A stretch of DNA of 64,000 bases, taken from Litoditis marina (Eukaryota > Nematoda > Chromadorea > Rhabditida > Rhabditidae). Both the position numbers and the translations under genes were made by a program. A model generated the notes under the pieces. It searched no databases and was not told the origin of the DNA. It was given only the letters and a program-made list of their open reading frames with translations. How positions within the stretch are numbered: position 1 is the stretch's first letter; every line of letters starts with the position of its first letter. This document shows positions 49,001 to 61,251 of this stretch, one piece after another. The stretch spans positions 31,231,836 through 31,295,835 of the forward strand of contig OZ038433.1 in the NCBI GenBank assembly GCA_964036275.1, read 5' to 3'.

Positions 49001-51358
49001 ATTCGAGGGGAAGGTTTTTTTGTAATATGTTGTTTATTAGGTCTTCTCACATTTTTGATCTCTCACATCTTGCATTCATATACCGTATGAGGTATAAAAC
49101 AAAACATTGATAGGTGTTTTACCTTCTCGAAAACTTTCTCAATAACGGTCATTTTGTTTCCATTCGAGTGTTTGTAGTCTGGCGTTTCTGCAAACACCTT
49201 CTAGTAACCGATGTGATTACAGTAGAAGCCAAACAAACTACAACGTTTGTGTTTTCCCTTCAATGTAATCTTTCAAAGCATTTCACTGACTGGTTAACTT
49301 ACCGCGACTTTCACTGCTTGAGCTCCATCGCCGATGTTGTTTACAAGACAATGGAAGGTACCAGCCGCTTTGGAGAACGCCAGATGGTACAGCATGTTTA
49401 CTCTGAAAATACGAACTTCTCTCATGTACTGGCAGTGCAAATTTAAATTGTTACTTGTTATTCCTCTCATGTTTGGATTTTGAGTTGAGTTATACATCTG
49501 TTTCAAAACTCGTCTGATTTTACTACGCTTCCACGTTTTACACCACCCTGAAATGTGATCTCAGAGACTGTGCCAAATGTTTTCCAAATGAACGAGTTGT
49601 TACTCTTTATTGAAATAATGTAGTCTCGCCAACCTGCTTGGTTTGACTCCGTAGATGGCGGTGGTTTTCAGGTCCATGCACTCGTGAGAAGTGCGCGTGA
49701 TACAATTCTCTTGACACCACTTCTCGAGGGTCATTCCATCGTACTGAGCAGCGTCTTTCCACGCGAATGGATCTTTCAAATCAACCTAGAATATTAGTAC
49801 CGTATAAGTTGGAAATGAACTTTCGTAGAAACCAACAGTTCCAGTTGTAAATGTCCAGTTTCATATTTATCTCGATGTTTAAGTTTCAACTCTCCTGCAT
49901 GTGCAGTTTATTAACAACATTATTGTTGAATACTTAGTTTTTATCCTATGGAAACAAGAAAACAACGGGAATCGGAACTTATTCGTTTTTGAAGTAACGC
50001 ATTACAAACCTGTTTGACTAGTTTCTCTGTCTTCGATAGATTGGCGTACCAGTCCACTATTTCAATAGGAGAAAACTCTCTGAAACAGTGATTGCAATTT
50101 GGAACTAGAAAAGAATACTCGAAATGATTATAAAACTGAGAAATGCGTTGCTTCATGTATAAACAATGCACATAAATTTAGCCCCGACTCCATGAGAGAA
50201 CTTCATGGCTTACCAGTCCATTTTGTTTACTTTCCGTTCTGTTCTGCTTGTGTGGTGTGCGATGCCACATTTTTCGAATGAACGATTAAGAACGACAATA
50301 TTAAGAGCCAGTGGCTCATATGTCACGATTACTAACCAATATTCCGCGAAAAAAAACAAGACTATAACATCTTCTGTTATAAGTCGTTGTTGTACTCACT
50401 TGAGACTAGTAATTGGCATGTCGCCCATATACTTTCGGGGCTCCGCAGTTCCAACCTGAGCCCATTTCGAGCCGTCTTCGTACTGTTTGTACGTCTTCAA
50501 CCCGAGTTCCTTGATCAGAGATACGATATGTCGTTGAGTGTGTCCAACCCATTGACCTAAAACTTGTACACATAAAATAACGATTTTTTAACGATTTAGT
50601 AGATTTTTCAATTAACGATTAATGAACGATATAACAATTTTCAAATGATTAACCCCTTACCCCTTACTAACGAATTCTCATGACTTTTTTCGACTTGTTT
50701 GAATTCTGATCGCCGTACAAGCGAGAACTGGGCGTGACAAGCCGAGCGACAGTTTTTCTGTAAGTTGTAGCGCACCCAGCACATTGGTGTACTGCGCTTG
50801 CACCCACCTCCGAGATCGAACCGAACCTTCTCCTGGTTCGGTCCTCGCATCGTGGACGTGTAGGTGCGTCCACCAACGCGGTCTTTCGCCTCTAGGACAA
50901 GGATCTAGAATTTCTAAACATCAGGATAGATGTAATTTGGTGTGAACAAGTTGTGTAGGTTGTACGAGGCACACAGTACATTCTCTTAGCAAATTCTATA
51001 CCTGACAGTTTGACAAAAAGTAACCACTATTTTTTGACTGTTTCCAACTAATTTCAAAGTGAGCAATGCAAACAGAAATTCGAGATTTGTTGAGATTTGT
51101 AGTCGTTGGTGGTTCGAGGAAACAAAAACACCAGAAACACAGGTTTAGTTAGGCACATTGTGAAAGAGTGAGCTGAATTGAGAAAGTTATTCGAGCCACT
51201 CTTATACTTGCCAACTCTAGTCTTTAATTTAATCTCTCTTTGAAACTGACCTTGAGCGACGCGTCGCGTTTACGCAGCTCGCGCGCCGCGGACAGTCCGG
51301 CCAAACCGGCACCCACTACTATGACATCGTAATCGCGGTGTTGTTCCTGAGAAGACAT
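46010..51358 (-). CDS. Flavin-containing amine oxidase (MAO-like)
   Basis: Oxidative deamination of amines with FAD. Fourteen exons on the minus strand: 51358-51251, 50904-50808, 50556-50400, 50079-50010, 49785-49634, 49402-49303, 48872-48720, 48453-48361, 48155-48024, 47724-47640, 47453-47356, 47133-47036, 46814-46679, 46093-46010. They join in phase to 520 residues, the usual MAO length. Features: [20 protein letters not shown] (Rossmann dinucleotide fold), [44 protein letters not shown] with the lysine near flavin N5, NGGCPTAV whose cysteine matches the covalent FAD attachment site of MAO, and [21 protein letters not shown]. The residue after that cysteine is Pro where MAO has a Tyr of the aromatic cage; the second cage Tyr (WMGY) is kept. 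The C-terminus lacks the mitochondrial outer-membrane helix. The final TGA overlaps a perfect GTGAGT donor, so a longer form is possible. Confidence 0.92.
46296..46437 (+). mobile_element. Family F GC-rich inverted element
   Basis: Starts GCGATGCGGGGCGAGCGGTC and later carries GGCCGCTCGCC, then GTGTCCACAACGGTTTGAC. The reverse complement matches 62625-62758; a decayed relative lies at 46880-47005. It occupies the last intron of the amine oxidase. Confidence 0.7.
46880..47005 (+). mobile_element. Diverged family F element
   Basis: GAGCAAGCGGTCGTTTATTG, GGGTAGATCAAAGACATGCA and GGCTGGCCAAACCGC follow the order of the 46296-46437 element. In amine oxidase intron 12. Confidence 0.5.
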
Positions 51359-52427
51359 GTCGACACAGTTTCATATGGGATTAAACCTGTAATCTATTCA
51401 AATACACGACGCACTTGCGCTGAATATATTAAATAATAACAAAAGTGTTAAACCCGCTGTAAACTCAACCAATGTGAAACTCAAAAATCCTCTCTGTAAG
51501 GTCATGGCACGGAAAGAGTGTGTAAGAGAAGAGCGTGCAGAGTAGAGGGTAGCTGCCGTACACATTCGATTCTCCCGTTGATTAATTATTTAACTTTTCT
51601 ATTATTTATGTAGTTTAAATGTTTCGTATACTATGAAAACACAGTAGGAAATACTAATGCTATTTAAAATAAGGTTTATGGTATGTATCGAGGTCTATCT
51701 ATCGTTTTACCTCAAACAATGGAAAAAAAATATTGGTTCGCTGTAGGCACGTAGTTACGATAGATTCTAAATCGAACTATGTGTACATGAAGATACCGCA
51801 GCATATAAGTACCCTTGGACGCATGAAAAAGGGTCACATGACTTCAGTTCTCGCACCTAGAGTCAACTTGCTCAGAGGATACCGCCAGAGAAAGAGAGTA
51901 AATGATAACACTTAATGGTCGTTGCATTGCTCAATTCGGTTCCGGATAAATTAGACCTTAATTACTCCCTGACATGGTTATAATGATAAACACTGAGGTG
52001 AAAGACGTGAAAGAGTTGGTGAAAGACTACAAATATAGGATTTCGATTCATAAATTATGTAGTTCTGTTTATAGTTATTACCGGTACTTACTCTAACCTT
52101 TTCGCACTGTAACATTCCATTCAGGTAAATATTAGTGATAGATCTGTTTTCAAAGTCACCTTTCTTTGTGTTTCTAGTGTATCGGAGAGAAGTCGTGATA
52201 GAGACGGATAAACTGGGAGAGAATGAACGATATTCAAATGTATTGATGATAAAATGCTGTTTTCTATCCCAAGACAACTGATTTATGATAGATCAGAGCG
52301 AATATCGACTCACGTGATATAATTTATTACCGCGTCCGAATCAGAACCAGATTTCATCCAATCTTTATGTGTCCATCAGGGTTATCTATAGAAAATATAC
52401 AGCACTCGGTGCATAACTATGTCTTTG

Positions 52428-52613
52428 TCATTCCTACTGAAACTCCTACAGTGGAAATAGAAAATTGTCAGGGTGTTTGAGTATAGCACATGCTATCCAA
52501 AACAATTTTCCAATTCGATTCTTATTCTCTATACAAAGAATGTTTTAAGAACGATTTATAGTGAATCGAAAGTTCGAATGGGTACTGTAACTGTAGGAGT
52601 CTCAGTACGAATG
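52428..52613. mobile_element. Family D element, copy 3
   Basis: Left end CATTCCTACTGAAACTCCTA, right end CTGTAGGAGTCTCAGTACGA, 186 bp apart. Confidence 0.75.
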
Positions 52614-54215
52614 GTGGAATGGTGGATAGAGCGGGTGACTATTTCAGACTTGCAGTTAGATCCAGAAATACAGGATAAGTCTCTAATTAAAATTATCCAA
52701 AATTTGTACTAGGGTCAAAATAAGAACAGAACAAATCTGAAAGAGGTCCTTACGGGTTGTTTTCTCTAGATAGTCTTTAGTCATCGCCAAATGATGAAAC
52801 ACGGCCACATACTGTATTTGGGATTATTCCAGAAGGTTTATCTTTCACATTAGTGAGCGTTCTTGCTATCTCAGAAGTGATTTTAGTGATTCAAATTCAA
52901 TTCATTAGCTTTGGTTTGTTTCGTTCACTTGCTTAGAACCATAACAGAGATCATACAAGAAAAACATAAAAATTAATGAACTGATACTCAGTTACAAATA
53001 CGAGTCCCAAGGATTTGCGTGTTAAATACGCAGTCAACTCACAAAGCGTTCGATAAAAAAGAAATATTCTGGTTTTCTTAGAATATTTTGACTTTTGCCT
53101 GATGGAATTGTGGTTTCTAGTTGGAGAAAGTAAGTAAGGAGAATTTTGAGAATGTGAACAAAATGTAGCACACTAAACTTCACTTGAAAACTATATATCA
53201 TTTGGTACTAATTCAAATTGGATGCTCAAACTATAACGTTAACGTTGATGCTTTACGGGGTTCAAGGTTCATTGTAGGTACACGTGAAACACATAGTGAA
53301 GTGATAATATTTTGTTGATATTTCCAACAAAAGTGTTCTATTTTTATTACTGTATTTTTGATTAGTTGGTATTTTTGGTCCGTTTCAGTTTGTCTTTAGT
53401 CGAGCATCCTTGCCAACCAAATCCGTATCAAAACAAATGAGGTGACACAAATCGAATGTAGATGGTCGTAAATAGTGCGAAGCACAAGATAACTTGCTGA
53501 GACCAAGTTATCTCGCACAACTCTCCCCGGAAGAGAAGCAAAACAGATAGACTGTATATCTATAAAAATTTCCGAAAGTCTGTGAATAAGCATGTTGGTC
53601 TATGAGAACCTAGTCGTGCTTGCACCTCGCACCACGTCAAATTCACTGAAACGGAGGTCAAAGAACCAAATAATACCCAATGCGAAGAATTTCGGAAAGC
53701 TTAATTGTGAAAGGGCCTTCTGTTCTGGGACATTCCTGTTGCCACTAAAGCACAGGGACCTGTAACAGACTTCAACCATGAGCTTGCGTCAAATCGAAGT
53801 TTTCTGAAAAAAACTTAAAATGATGTTGCTTGACAAGAGACAACTCAGTTTTGCACGATTCTGTTCGTTTATAGGCTTTTTTTGCAAGAAAGATAGTGAA
53901 AGAGTTGGGTGCGTATGTACCCAAGACACACGCAGTTCGGTTTGGTGATTACAATATCTTTATTCCTTCATTGCTGTTAAATAGTGCAATAAACGATAAA
54001 CTGTAATCAGGAGCAAACGCATTGCCGTCTTTGGAATGGAACACTAAAATCAGAAACCAAAGGGTAAACGTGGTTCTTCTACAAATTTCTTGCGATTGAT
54101 TTACTATCTAGAAAAGTTGGTTACCTGCAGAACCCTTGCACGTATACAAAAATGTGTTTCGAAACATGGACACATGATCATGTATTATGGTGGTTTATTA
54201 CGAGTACGAGTAAAG

Positions 54216-54345
54216 TATACTGTTACTGAATGACACAGTCACGTGAAACATGTTGAACACAGTAGAGCTCAGAAACTTGCAACAACAACGTAAACGATGC
54301 CTCATTAGAATGCTAGATTTACGTGACTGTTTAGTTTACTTATAG
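54216..54345 (+). mobile_element. Family A element, copy 5
   Basis: TATACTGTTACTGAATGACA then CAGTCACGTGAAACATGTTG, GATGCCTCATTAGAATGC and a decayed right end. Confidence 0.8.
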
Positions 54346-57159
54346 CCTAGTGTGGAAATCATGTAGGTTCAAACTTAAAACGGTCTCAAAATTTAAGGTG
54401 TATTTATATGTAGTGTAGGAGTTTGTCAATTCAAATTCACTGGTTCATCATTTCCCTACACAGATTTGACACCTTTAATCGCAGATGTGGAAAAAATAAG
54501 AACAAGAAAACAACCTAGCGAACTCGAACTCTTTACCAGATAGAATCAGCATACTGAATATCCAAATTACTGCCTATTACGACCCTATGATTTAGTATCG
54601 TCCCATTCGTGTCATATTTAGTCAGACTACAAGTACGAGGGTGTTGGCTGTAGGGTAACTCTCAGGTATGGTACACTAGCAATTCTCACTCGTGAGCTTC
54701 AATTGTTCGAGCGGTTTTTGATCTTTGAATATTTAAAACATAATTGATTATTTTTGATCTTCTTTTCATGTGTTGGTTCTTTCCCCGAAGTCTTTGCAAG
54801 TTTCTTGATGGAATTATGGTCGTCCATTGCGTTTTGTACCGCTTTCAATTAAACACTACAAACGCGATGATGTTAGTTGTATCTCATACGGGGTAAACAA
54901 ATCATTTTCAAAGCAATTCGTTAGCCGTAAAGGAACTGTGAAATAACACTATTAGTTAGATTGGTTCTTGGAGAACACGTCTCACTTCCTCTCAACAGAC
55001 CGTAAAAATCTTCATTTGTGATCGGTGTAATCGTCAATCTGTAATTAATTCAATCAGACACTTTACTGTGAAAAAACTTGATCGTTTGAGAAAAGTTTAC
55101 TTCGTTTCGCATTGGCGTTGAAGAGAATTCATCCAGTAGTCTAAATTGGACATAATTTGGAAAACGTGAATTAGTGATTGAAACGTGAACATTGAGAGGC
55201 TCCGTAGACTACGTCAACCTTCATTATTATTATAGTGGCCGTCAAACTCATTCAGTTCAATCGAATTCGAGCGCCAGCCAGATTTAGTTGGCAAAGTTCC
55301 AAGACCGGCTGACCGCTCGCGGGCCGCGACGCGCATCCCTTTCAACTAGCGGGCTATGGTGTCCACGTCGGGAAAGTGGCAACTATACAAGTACACATGA
55401 CTCGGTGTGCGAATTGCGGCAACACATAGTTGCCGCGTTTCGCGGATTTTCGCCGTGAATTGTCGCGTGACTTCCGCGACTTCTCGTTCGCCGGCATTCG
55501 CGGATAATTCGCTTCCCGAAATGATTAGTTTTTTGAGTTTTGGACGCTATATGCAGTCTGAATTTACCCGGAAATCCAACATATCAACTGTTAGAGTATG
55601 GAATTTGGCGCTATTGTATAAATATGTTGTATGTTTGAGACGAAGTGGACTTGGTGTCGTACAAATTGAGCACAGTCTCTATTTTCAAAATACCGGTGAG
55701 TGTACACATCCATGACAGAACACATAGAAATATCCCCCAGCGACTATTTGTATCTGTTTGATACTCTGATATTATAGCGACCCATTTGAAACGTCTCTAA
55801 CAAAATGGAGTTGCAAGCTAAGTTACGATGAAACAGAATCTGATACGGATACTTGCAGTTTTACAAACTTCCTATGCAAGAATTTTGTACTTACGTGAAT
55901 CCACTATGCACTTTCACACTGAAATTACATTTTTCTAATTGTTTTTCTGTGAAACGTTGTGCAAACAAATGTATTGTTCTATTTTTGTTGCACACTCATT
56001 CACAACATCGCATTGTTCGCTTTTTGCTGAAAACGGTGAAACCGAACAGAACTCACACACTTCCTGGTTCCCCACTTTTTACTAATTTTGTTTGTATTGA
56101 GCATTTTTCTGGAGAAATCAGCCTCTTTTTTGTTATTTGATAAACTTTCTAATTTTGCGTTCAGTTTCTAGGAATCTGTTTTCTAGACCTTTAACTTGAC
56201 GATTCCAATTATGAATTACTGCTGAGATGCCAAACAGGCAAACACTACGTTTCAGCTGTTATCAAAATGTCATCAACGATCGACATAGAGGGATTACTAA
56301 ATGAAAATTAGATGGCACATCTCGTAATTGCAGTTTATTGCTAGGTACGCTCGGTACTTGGCAACTCATAGCCTCCTTAAGCCGAATGTCTGAGAGACTT
56401 TTACCACTTTTGAGTGTGTATTAATATGCAGACTGCTTGTAGTTTCGCGTTATGTTAGGTGAAATTACGTCAGAGTAGGATTCGCATTGTCGTTTCCCCT
56501 TACTTATGACTATTTGAAGTGAAATATAGGAATTCTACATGTGAGTTTTCGGAAAATTTTTGAGACTTTGCGTTATTTGTCTTCCTCTCAATTTATCTCT
56601 CTGTCTCTTTTTGACTGTCTCTGTCTGTCTTTCTCTACTTCTCTCACTTTATTTTCTTCAGTCTCCCCCCGTCAATGTCGCCCATTTCCCTCTGACCCGG
56701 CCTCTACTCACGAACGTTATCAACAACTTTGAAAACGTGATTCTTTGAACTAAGACAATTACATGCAAATCTCGAATTTATTCTCTTCGCTCCGACCTTT
56801 CGGATTTGTATGCTTGATTAATTTCTTCTATTTCCGATATTGTATTCCTCTGTGACGCGAAATCATTCAATCGGAAGCTCTCGTATCATTCAGTTCGAGC
56901 CTCCAGGAATTGTCCTATTTTCCTGGAATCAAGTTTTATTCTAAGTTGTTCCCTATAGTTGTATTAATGTGCTCAGTGAAAGATAAACTCGAAAATCATC
57001 TCGATCCTGATTAAAGACAAATTTGGATTTTCTCAGAGGGGTCAGCATTGTTTACAGTTGACACAAATATATTTCATTCGAATAAATAACTCAATATATA
57101 CTTTCATACAGTGTTTAATTCTAGAAGAATTATTGTCATCTTTGAAGAACTCATGGAAA

Positions 57160-60100
57160 ATGTCAAATCTGACAGCTTGCCCCAATTTTGACTTCAATCC
57201 ATCCCTCTATCTTTTATGTTTAAACGTTGTGAATTCAATTGTGGTTCCACTCAGTTTATTCGGGTTTTATTGTATTTGTTATAAATCTACATACAACATG
57301 AACACCTACAAATGGTTGTTGTTTACTTATCAACTATGGTAGGTATTTTAGTCTGTTAGTTTGAATAGTTTGAACAGGGAACTCTGGAAAAATAGTCTCT
57401 GAATATTGTGAAGTAGGTGTTTTTTCTCAACTCTTGCAACTGACCCAAATGAACAAGTTCGAACCAAAATCACACAACCGCAGGTAAACGGTGAAAAAGA
57501 ACTAGCCCATCCATTCTGAGAGTTTTTTGTCAGAAACATGCGTCACAGAACGGAGTAGAGCTGGCCAGCGGAAGGTTGACACATCAATTTTCATTCAATC
57601 ATAGCACAGCTGCAAAAGAATATTGGTGTATCATTCCGAGCAACGACTACACTGTCAGCCAATTGCGCAGGCACGTGAAACATGTTAAACACAGCATAAC
57701 TCAGAAACGTGCAACGAGAACGTGCACGACGCCTCATTAGAATGATACTTCACGTGACTATTCAATTTATTTCTAGTATAACTGAAAGTACAACTTCACA
57801 GGTCCTTCATGGCGGACATGGGATTGATTCTGGCTACAAAGCCCGTACTTTTCCTGCCTCTCATGGGAGGAACTACCAGAGGAATTCTCAGCAAATACCT
57901 TCATGTTCCAAGAATTTATCAGTTTGTCGGCTTGTTTTTGTTTCTTTGTGGTGAGTTTCTCATGTTTTTGCACCACACTCAGGTTACATTGTATGATAAT
58001 ATGATCATCATCACTTCCACTTCTATAAGTATTTCCAGCTTTTTGAGATTGAAAATGATCAAAAAGTTGGGTAAAGCAGGTTTAAGTCTTCAGCCAGTAC
58101 ATTATCATATAATAACTTTCGAAAACGTATGTGCTTTGATGACTTTATATAGTATAATTGTCATAAGTAATTGTTACAAGCTGCAAATATTAAAAAGCCT
58201 GCCAATTGTGACGGAAACGTAGAAATATCAAGCTACTTGGGGCGTCTGTCCGCGACGTCATGAGATGTTTATACGATTTTCTCATAAGAATCTCATGAAA
58301 ACCTCATAAGCTTCTTGTGAATTTCTCCTGGTGCAAGATATAATAGAATAGGATCGCATCAGAAGTGTGAGTTTGTGCGCAGGTTGTATCTCATATGGTT
58401 TTTGAGAGATTGCGCCAGACACAGACAATTATACCAACACGCAAGGCTTTGCCACATATAGGAAAGATCGCGAAGTCTGACCAAACGTGATGAGATCAAA
58501 GTAAAGACTCAGAAAATTGGAACAACGACGACGACTTTAGCGGTTTTCATGTAAAGATTGTACAGGTGCGTGTGCGTCTATCACGGAACTGTTCCATGCT
58601 CGTCGAAAGAATATTTCCCGTGTTCTTCAAACCTCAGCCTCCCAATCTCAGAAAATTTTCCGGGTTTTGGCTTATTCATTGTGCATACTGCCATTTCCAT
58701 TTGCAGCCTATTTGGTGTATCCCGACCAAGTTATTACCATCAAACACCTACAGGAGGTAACGACTACGGGGGCAAAGATAAAACTATACTGATTGCCATT
58801 TGGAGCGAAATTCTCGAAACTATACGCCTAAAACTTATATGATGAGAAATCACAGAGGTAAAAACACCACTGGATTGCGTAGTTGCAGGGAGAGCAACAT
58901 TAGCTTTTCTGCATTATAGGTTTAGATCTCAAGCAAACCTAAACGGTGCATATTGCCCTATCATGGGGGTTTGTATTCGACCTCACTGAATGGCGTGTAT
59001 TGAGGTCGAACTACAAACAAAGACTTATACACATACTATTCATCTCTGCACGTCTGCCAATTTTCATATTTAATTATTCGGCCGGAAGAAGATTGCGTTT
59101 CCAACAATTGAATTTGTCAAAATAACCGAGACACTTTTTTCACAGACCTTCGAATGTGCGAGAGTGTTCACTGTAGATGATGCTGTGTTCTTTGCGTTGA
59201 ACTACAAACAAGGAGCGGTGTTGGTCACACTTCTCTACATTCCTCTTGCGTCGGTCGTAGGTTTGTGATGGTTCTGACAAGATAAAATCAATGAAAAATA
59301 TTTCAAAATGTTTTATTAACGAGACCAGCGTGTGATAATTTGGACTAATAACTGAAAAAAAAAGAAAATAGTCGATCTGTTTTTCATTTCTGTATGTCTA
59401 AACTAAACGATGAGAACGAGGAAAAAAGAACAAGGACAAAGGTACCACTCTTACAATTCGGAATTTAGAAAAAAATTGAGTTCAATAATTTCGTCATTAT
59501 GTTTCAAATATATACAGTTGATTGACTTGTTGCGTAAAAGCGAAGCCATATTTATAGTTTAGAGGAACAACTGAACGTTAGCATCGGTTGTGGGTTGATT
59601 GCAAAATATAACTAAGTGGGACACGTGTTTGGTATACTACTTCCGACTCAAGGTAACTGAAGTCTCTAGGGCACATCTTCACTTTCATTCAAACATCTTA
59701 CCACCACGCATTCGGTTCAAACCACAAAACCAACAATGTAGAACTTGTGAAGTTTCTGATTATGAGTTTAAGGCTTTTCCTACTGTTGTTTCTGTGCCGT
59801 GGACTCCTTTCGCATTCTGAATGATTCAAAATCGAATCTTTCTGCGAAAAACGTTAGAAAGCAGAGGAATCTGACAATTGGACTATGTTTTCAGGTGTGT
59901 GATAATATTTGTTATTGAAAATGTTATAAGTTGTGTAAAAATTGTTTTTATTGAGTGTTGGCACATGCTGAGATATGTGTTGATTAGTCAACAGCGTACA
60001 GAGTACGTATGCTAGAAGATCCCGGTACCTTCATCCCATCCTGCATCTCTCGCTCTGCCTTACTATTTAGCGTCACTCGTATCCCGGCGGGATGTAAGAG

Positions 60101-61251
60101 CAAAGAAATAGCGCATGTTTGAGGAGACGCAAGATGGGATGGAGGTGCCGGGATCTTCTAGCAAACGTACTTAGGATGAGGTCTATTATGTAGTGAATGT
60201 GAATTACTTATCGGAGGGGAATATACTCTCACCCGCACCGTTTTTGGGTCAGGCCCAAGTTCCCCGCCAGGCTAGAAGATCCCGGCACCGTTCATCAATA
60301 TAGAGACTCTCTATACGGTTGTTTTTGTACCTCATTCGCTTTCATTGCTGAATGTGTTTTCTGAAAACTCATGAACTGTAGCGAACGCTCTAAAGAAAGT
60401 TATTGATTTATTGATTCATCTACATTCAAAGAATGTTGCACTCGTTCATCAGAGACAGAGGAGAAAAAGAGAAAGGAGTAATTGAAGCCATAGGATTTTT
60501 TGTTATTCAGTTGAGCTTCGCGGTTTGATTCCCACTTTTTTCGTTGCACTTCTTCGTAATGAACACATACATATTACAGGTGGTTGTACCTCTTCTGGTG
60601 TTAATTATACCGTCTATATGTCTTCTGATTATGGTTGTGCTTCAGATATTCAATCAAGGTATGTTCTCTCAGATTATCAAGCCAACCGTATAATACGCTC
60701 CGCAAAAAAAAGCTTGATGGAAATTGTCCACTGAACTGTTTATATTGTAAGATATCATATCTTGATCACCCAGAAACCACTGCGCCCCCATTTCCATAGT
60801 TCTGTTTAACATTTTTCATAGTTTTATCTCACTCCTAGCTCCTATTTTCAAGTATCTGTCTCACAGAGAAATCTAAGATTCTTCACCAGAACTAAGATTT
60901 CTCCGTGTTACACATATTTTCCAAAATGTTTCCGGTCAGTTGTGATAGTGTTATATAGGACCAAATCTTCGTAGTAGTTTGATGTCTACAAACCGCATAA
61001 TTATTGAGTTTGGACCGATAAGCATCGGGTTCAAACTGCAAACACACCGGGTAGGGCTACATCCACCGTATAAGGTTGCTTCGAGAAGAGCGAACCCATT
61101 TTCAAAGTATAATTTTCCAGGTCTGGTCAATTTGTGTTTGTTGGTTATTTCCATGCAAGGCAGTGCGGCGACGATTTGTATGTTATACGTGAATATTCCG
61201 TACAAAAAGTTTATTCAGCAAAAACTGATATCTTGTCTGTATCTTCGATGA
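57160..61251 (+). CDS. Serpentine (srh/str-type) chemoreceptor GPCR
   Basis: Seven-helix plasma-membrane receptor of a nematode chemosensory class, expected in sensory neurons. Exons: 57160-57338, 57802-57950, 58566-58756, 59146-59256, 60580-60658, 60959-61251; phases 2,1,0,0,1 all agree, 333 residues, the usual size. Helix 1: FNPSLYLLCLNVVNSIVVPL; loop MNTYKWLLFTYQLW is typical of srh/sri/str receptors. SFMADMGLILATKPVLFLPL forms helix 3. Intracellular ITELFHARRKNISRVL leads to FRVLAYSLCILPFPFAAYLV, then YPDQ, the family's second loop motif. VVVPLLVLIIPSICLLIMVV is helix 5. GLVNLCLLVISMQGSAATIC plus MLYVNIPYKKFIQ is helix 7 and tail. Helix 6 in the last exon is weak (FGPISIGFKLQTHRVGLHPP), so that exon may hide an intron. 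A family A element ends 21 bp before exon 2; intron 5 holds two more repeats. Confidence 0.85.
57658..57780 (+). mobile_element. Family A element beside a receptor splice acceptor
   Basis: TACACTGTCAGCCAATTGCG, GCACGTGAAACATG, GTGCACGACGCCTCATTAGA, TCACGTGACTATTCAATTTA and end TTCTAGTATA. It stops 21 bp before exon 2 of the receptor. Confidence 0.85.
58249..58420. mobile_element. Family C-like element
   Basis: GGCGTCTGTCCGCGACGTCA left side, ATGAGATG, ATCTCATGAAAACCTCAT, and right part TTTTGAGAGATTGCGCCAG. In receptor intron 2. Confidence 0.5.
60004..60171. mobile_element. Inverted-repeat element with about 45-bp arms
   Basis: Left arm from 60004 contains GCTAGAAGATCCCGGTACCT and TCATCCCATCCTGC. 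Right arm (about 60121-60171) contains the complement, GGGATCTTCTAGCAAACGTA. A solo half (GCTAGAAGATCCCGGCACCG) lies at about 60271-60290. In receptor intron 4. Confidence 0.85.
60405..60492 (+). mobile_element. Family E element, copy 2
   Basis: ATTCATCTACATTCAAAGAA, CACTCGTTCATCAGAGACAG and TTGAAGCCATAG match the reverse complement of 29583-29660. Confidence 0.7.

Larger units (their letters stand above)
51359..57159. other. Intergenic, 5.8 kb, repeats only
   Basis: Divergent promoter space between the amine oxidase and the receptor. Contains a family D element (52428-52613), a family A element (54216-54345) and a GC-rich CpG patch at about 55280-55540, but no exon set I can support. Confidence 0.5.

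Noticed and set aside
53396..53593. 65-residue minus-strand frame looking like a degraded transmembrane protein
   Set aside because: No splice sites or neighbouring exons; no family match.
55280..55540. GC- and CpG-rich patch with a 102-residue open frame
   Set aside because: Frame has no homology and the patch contains pieces of the family F repeat; more likely repeat-derived.
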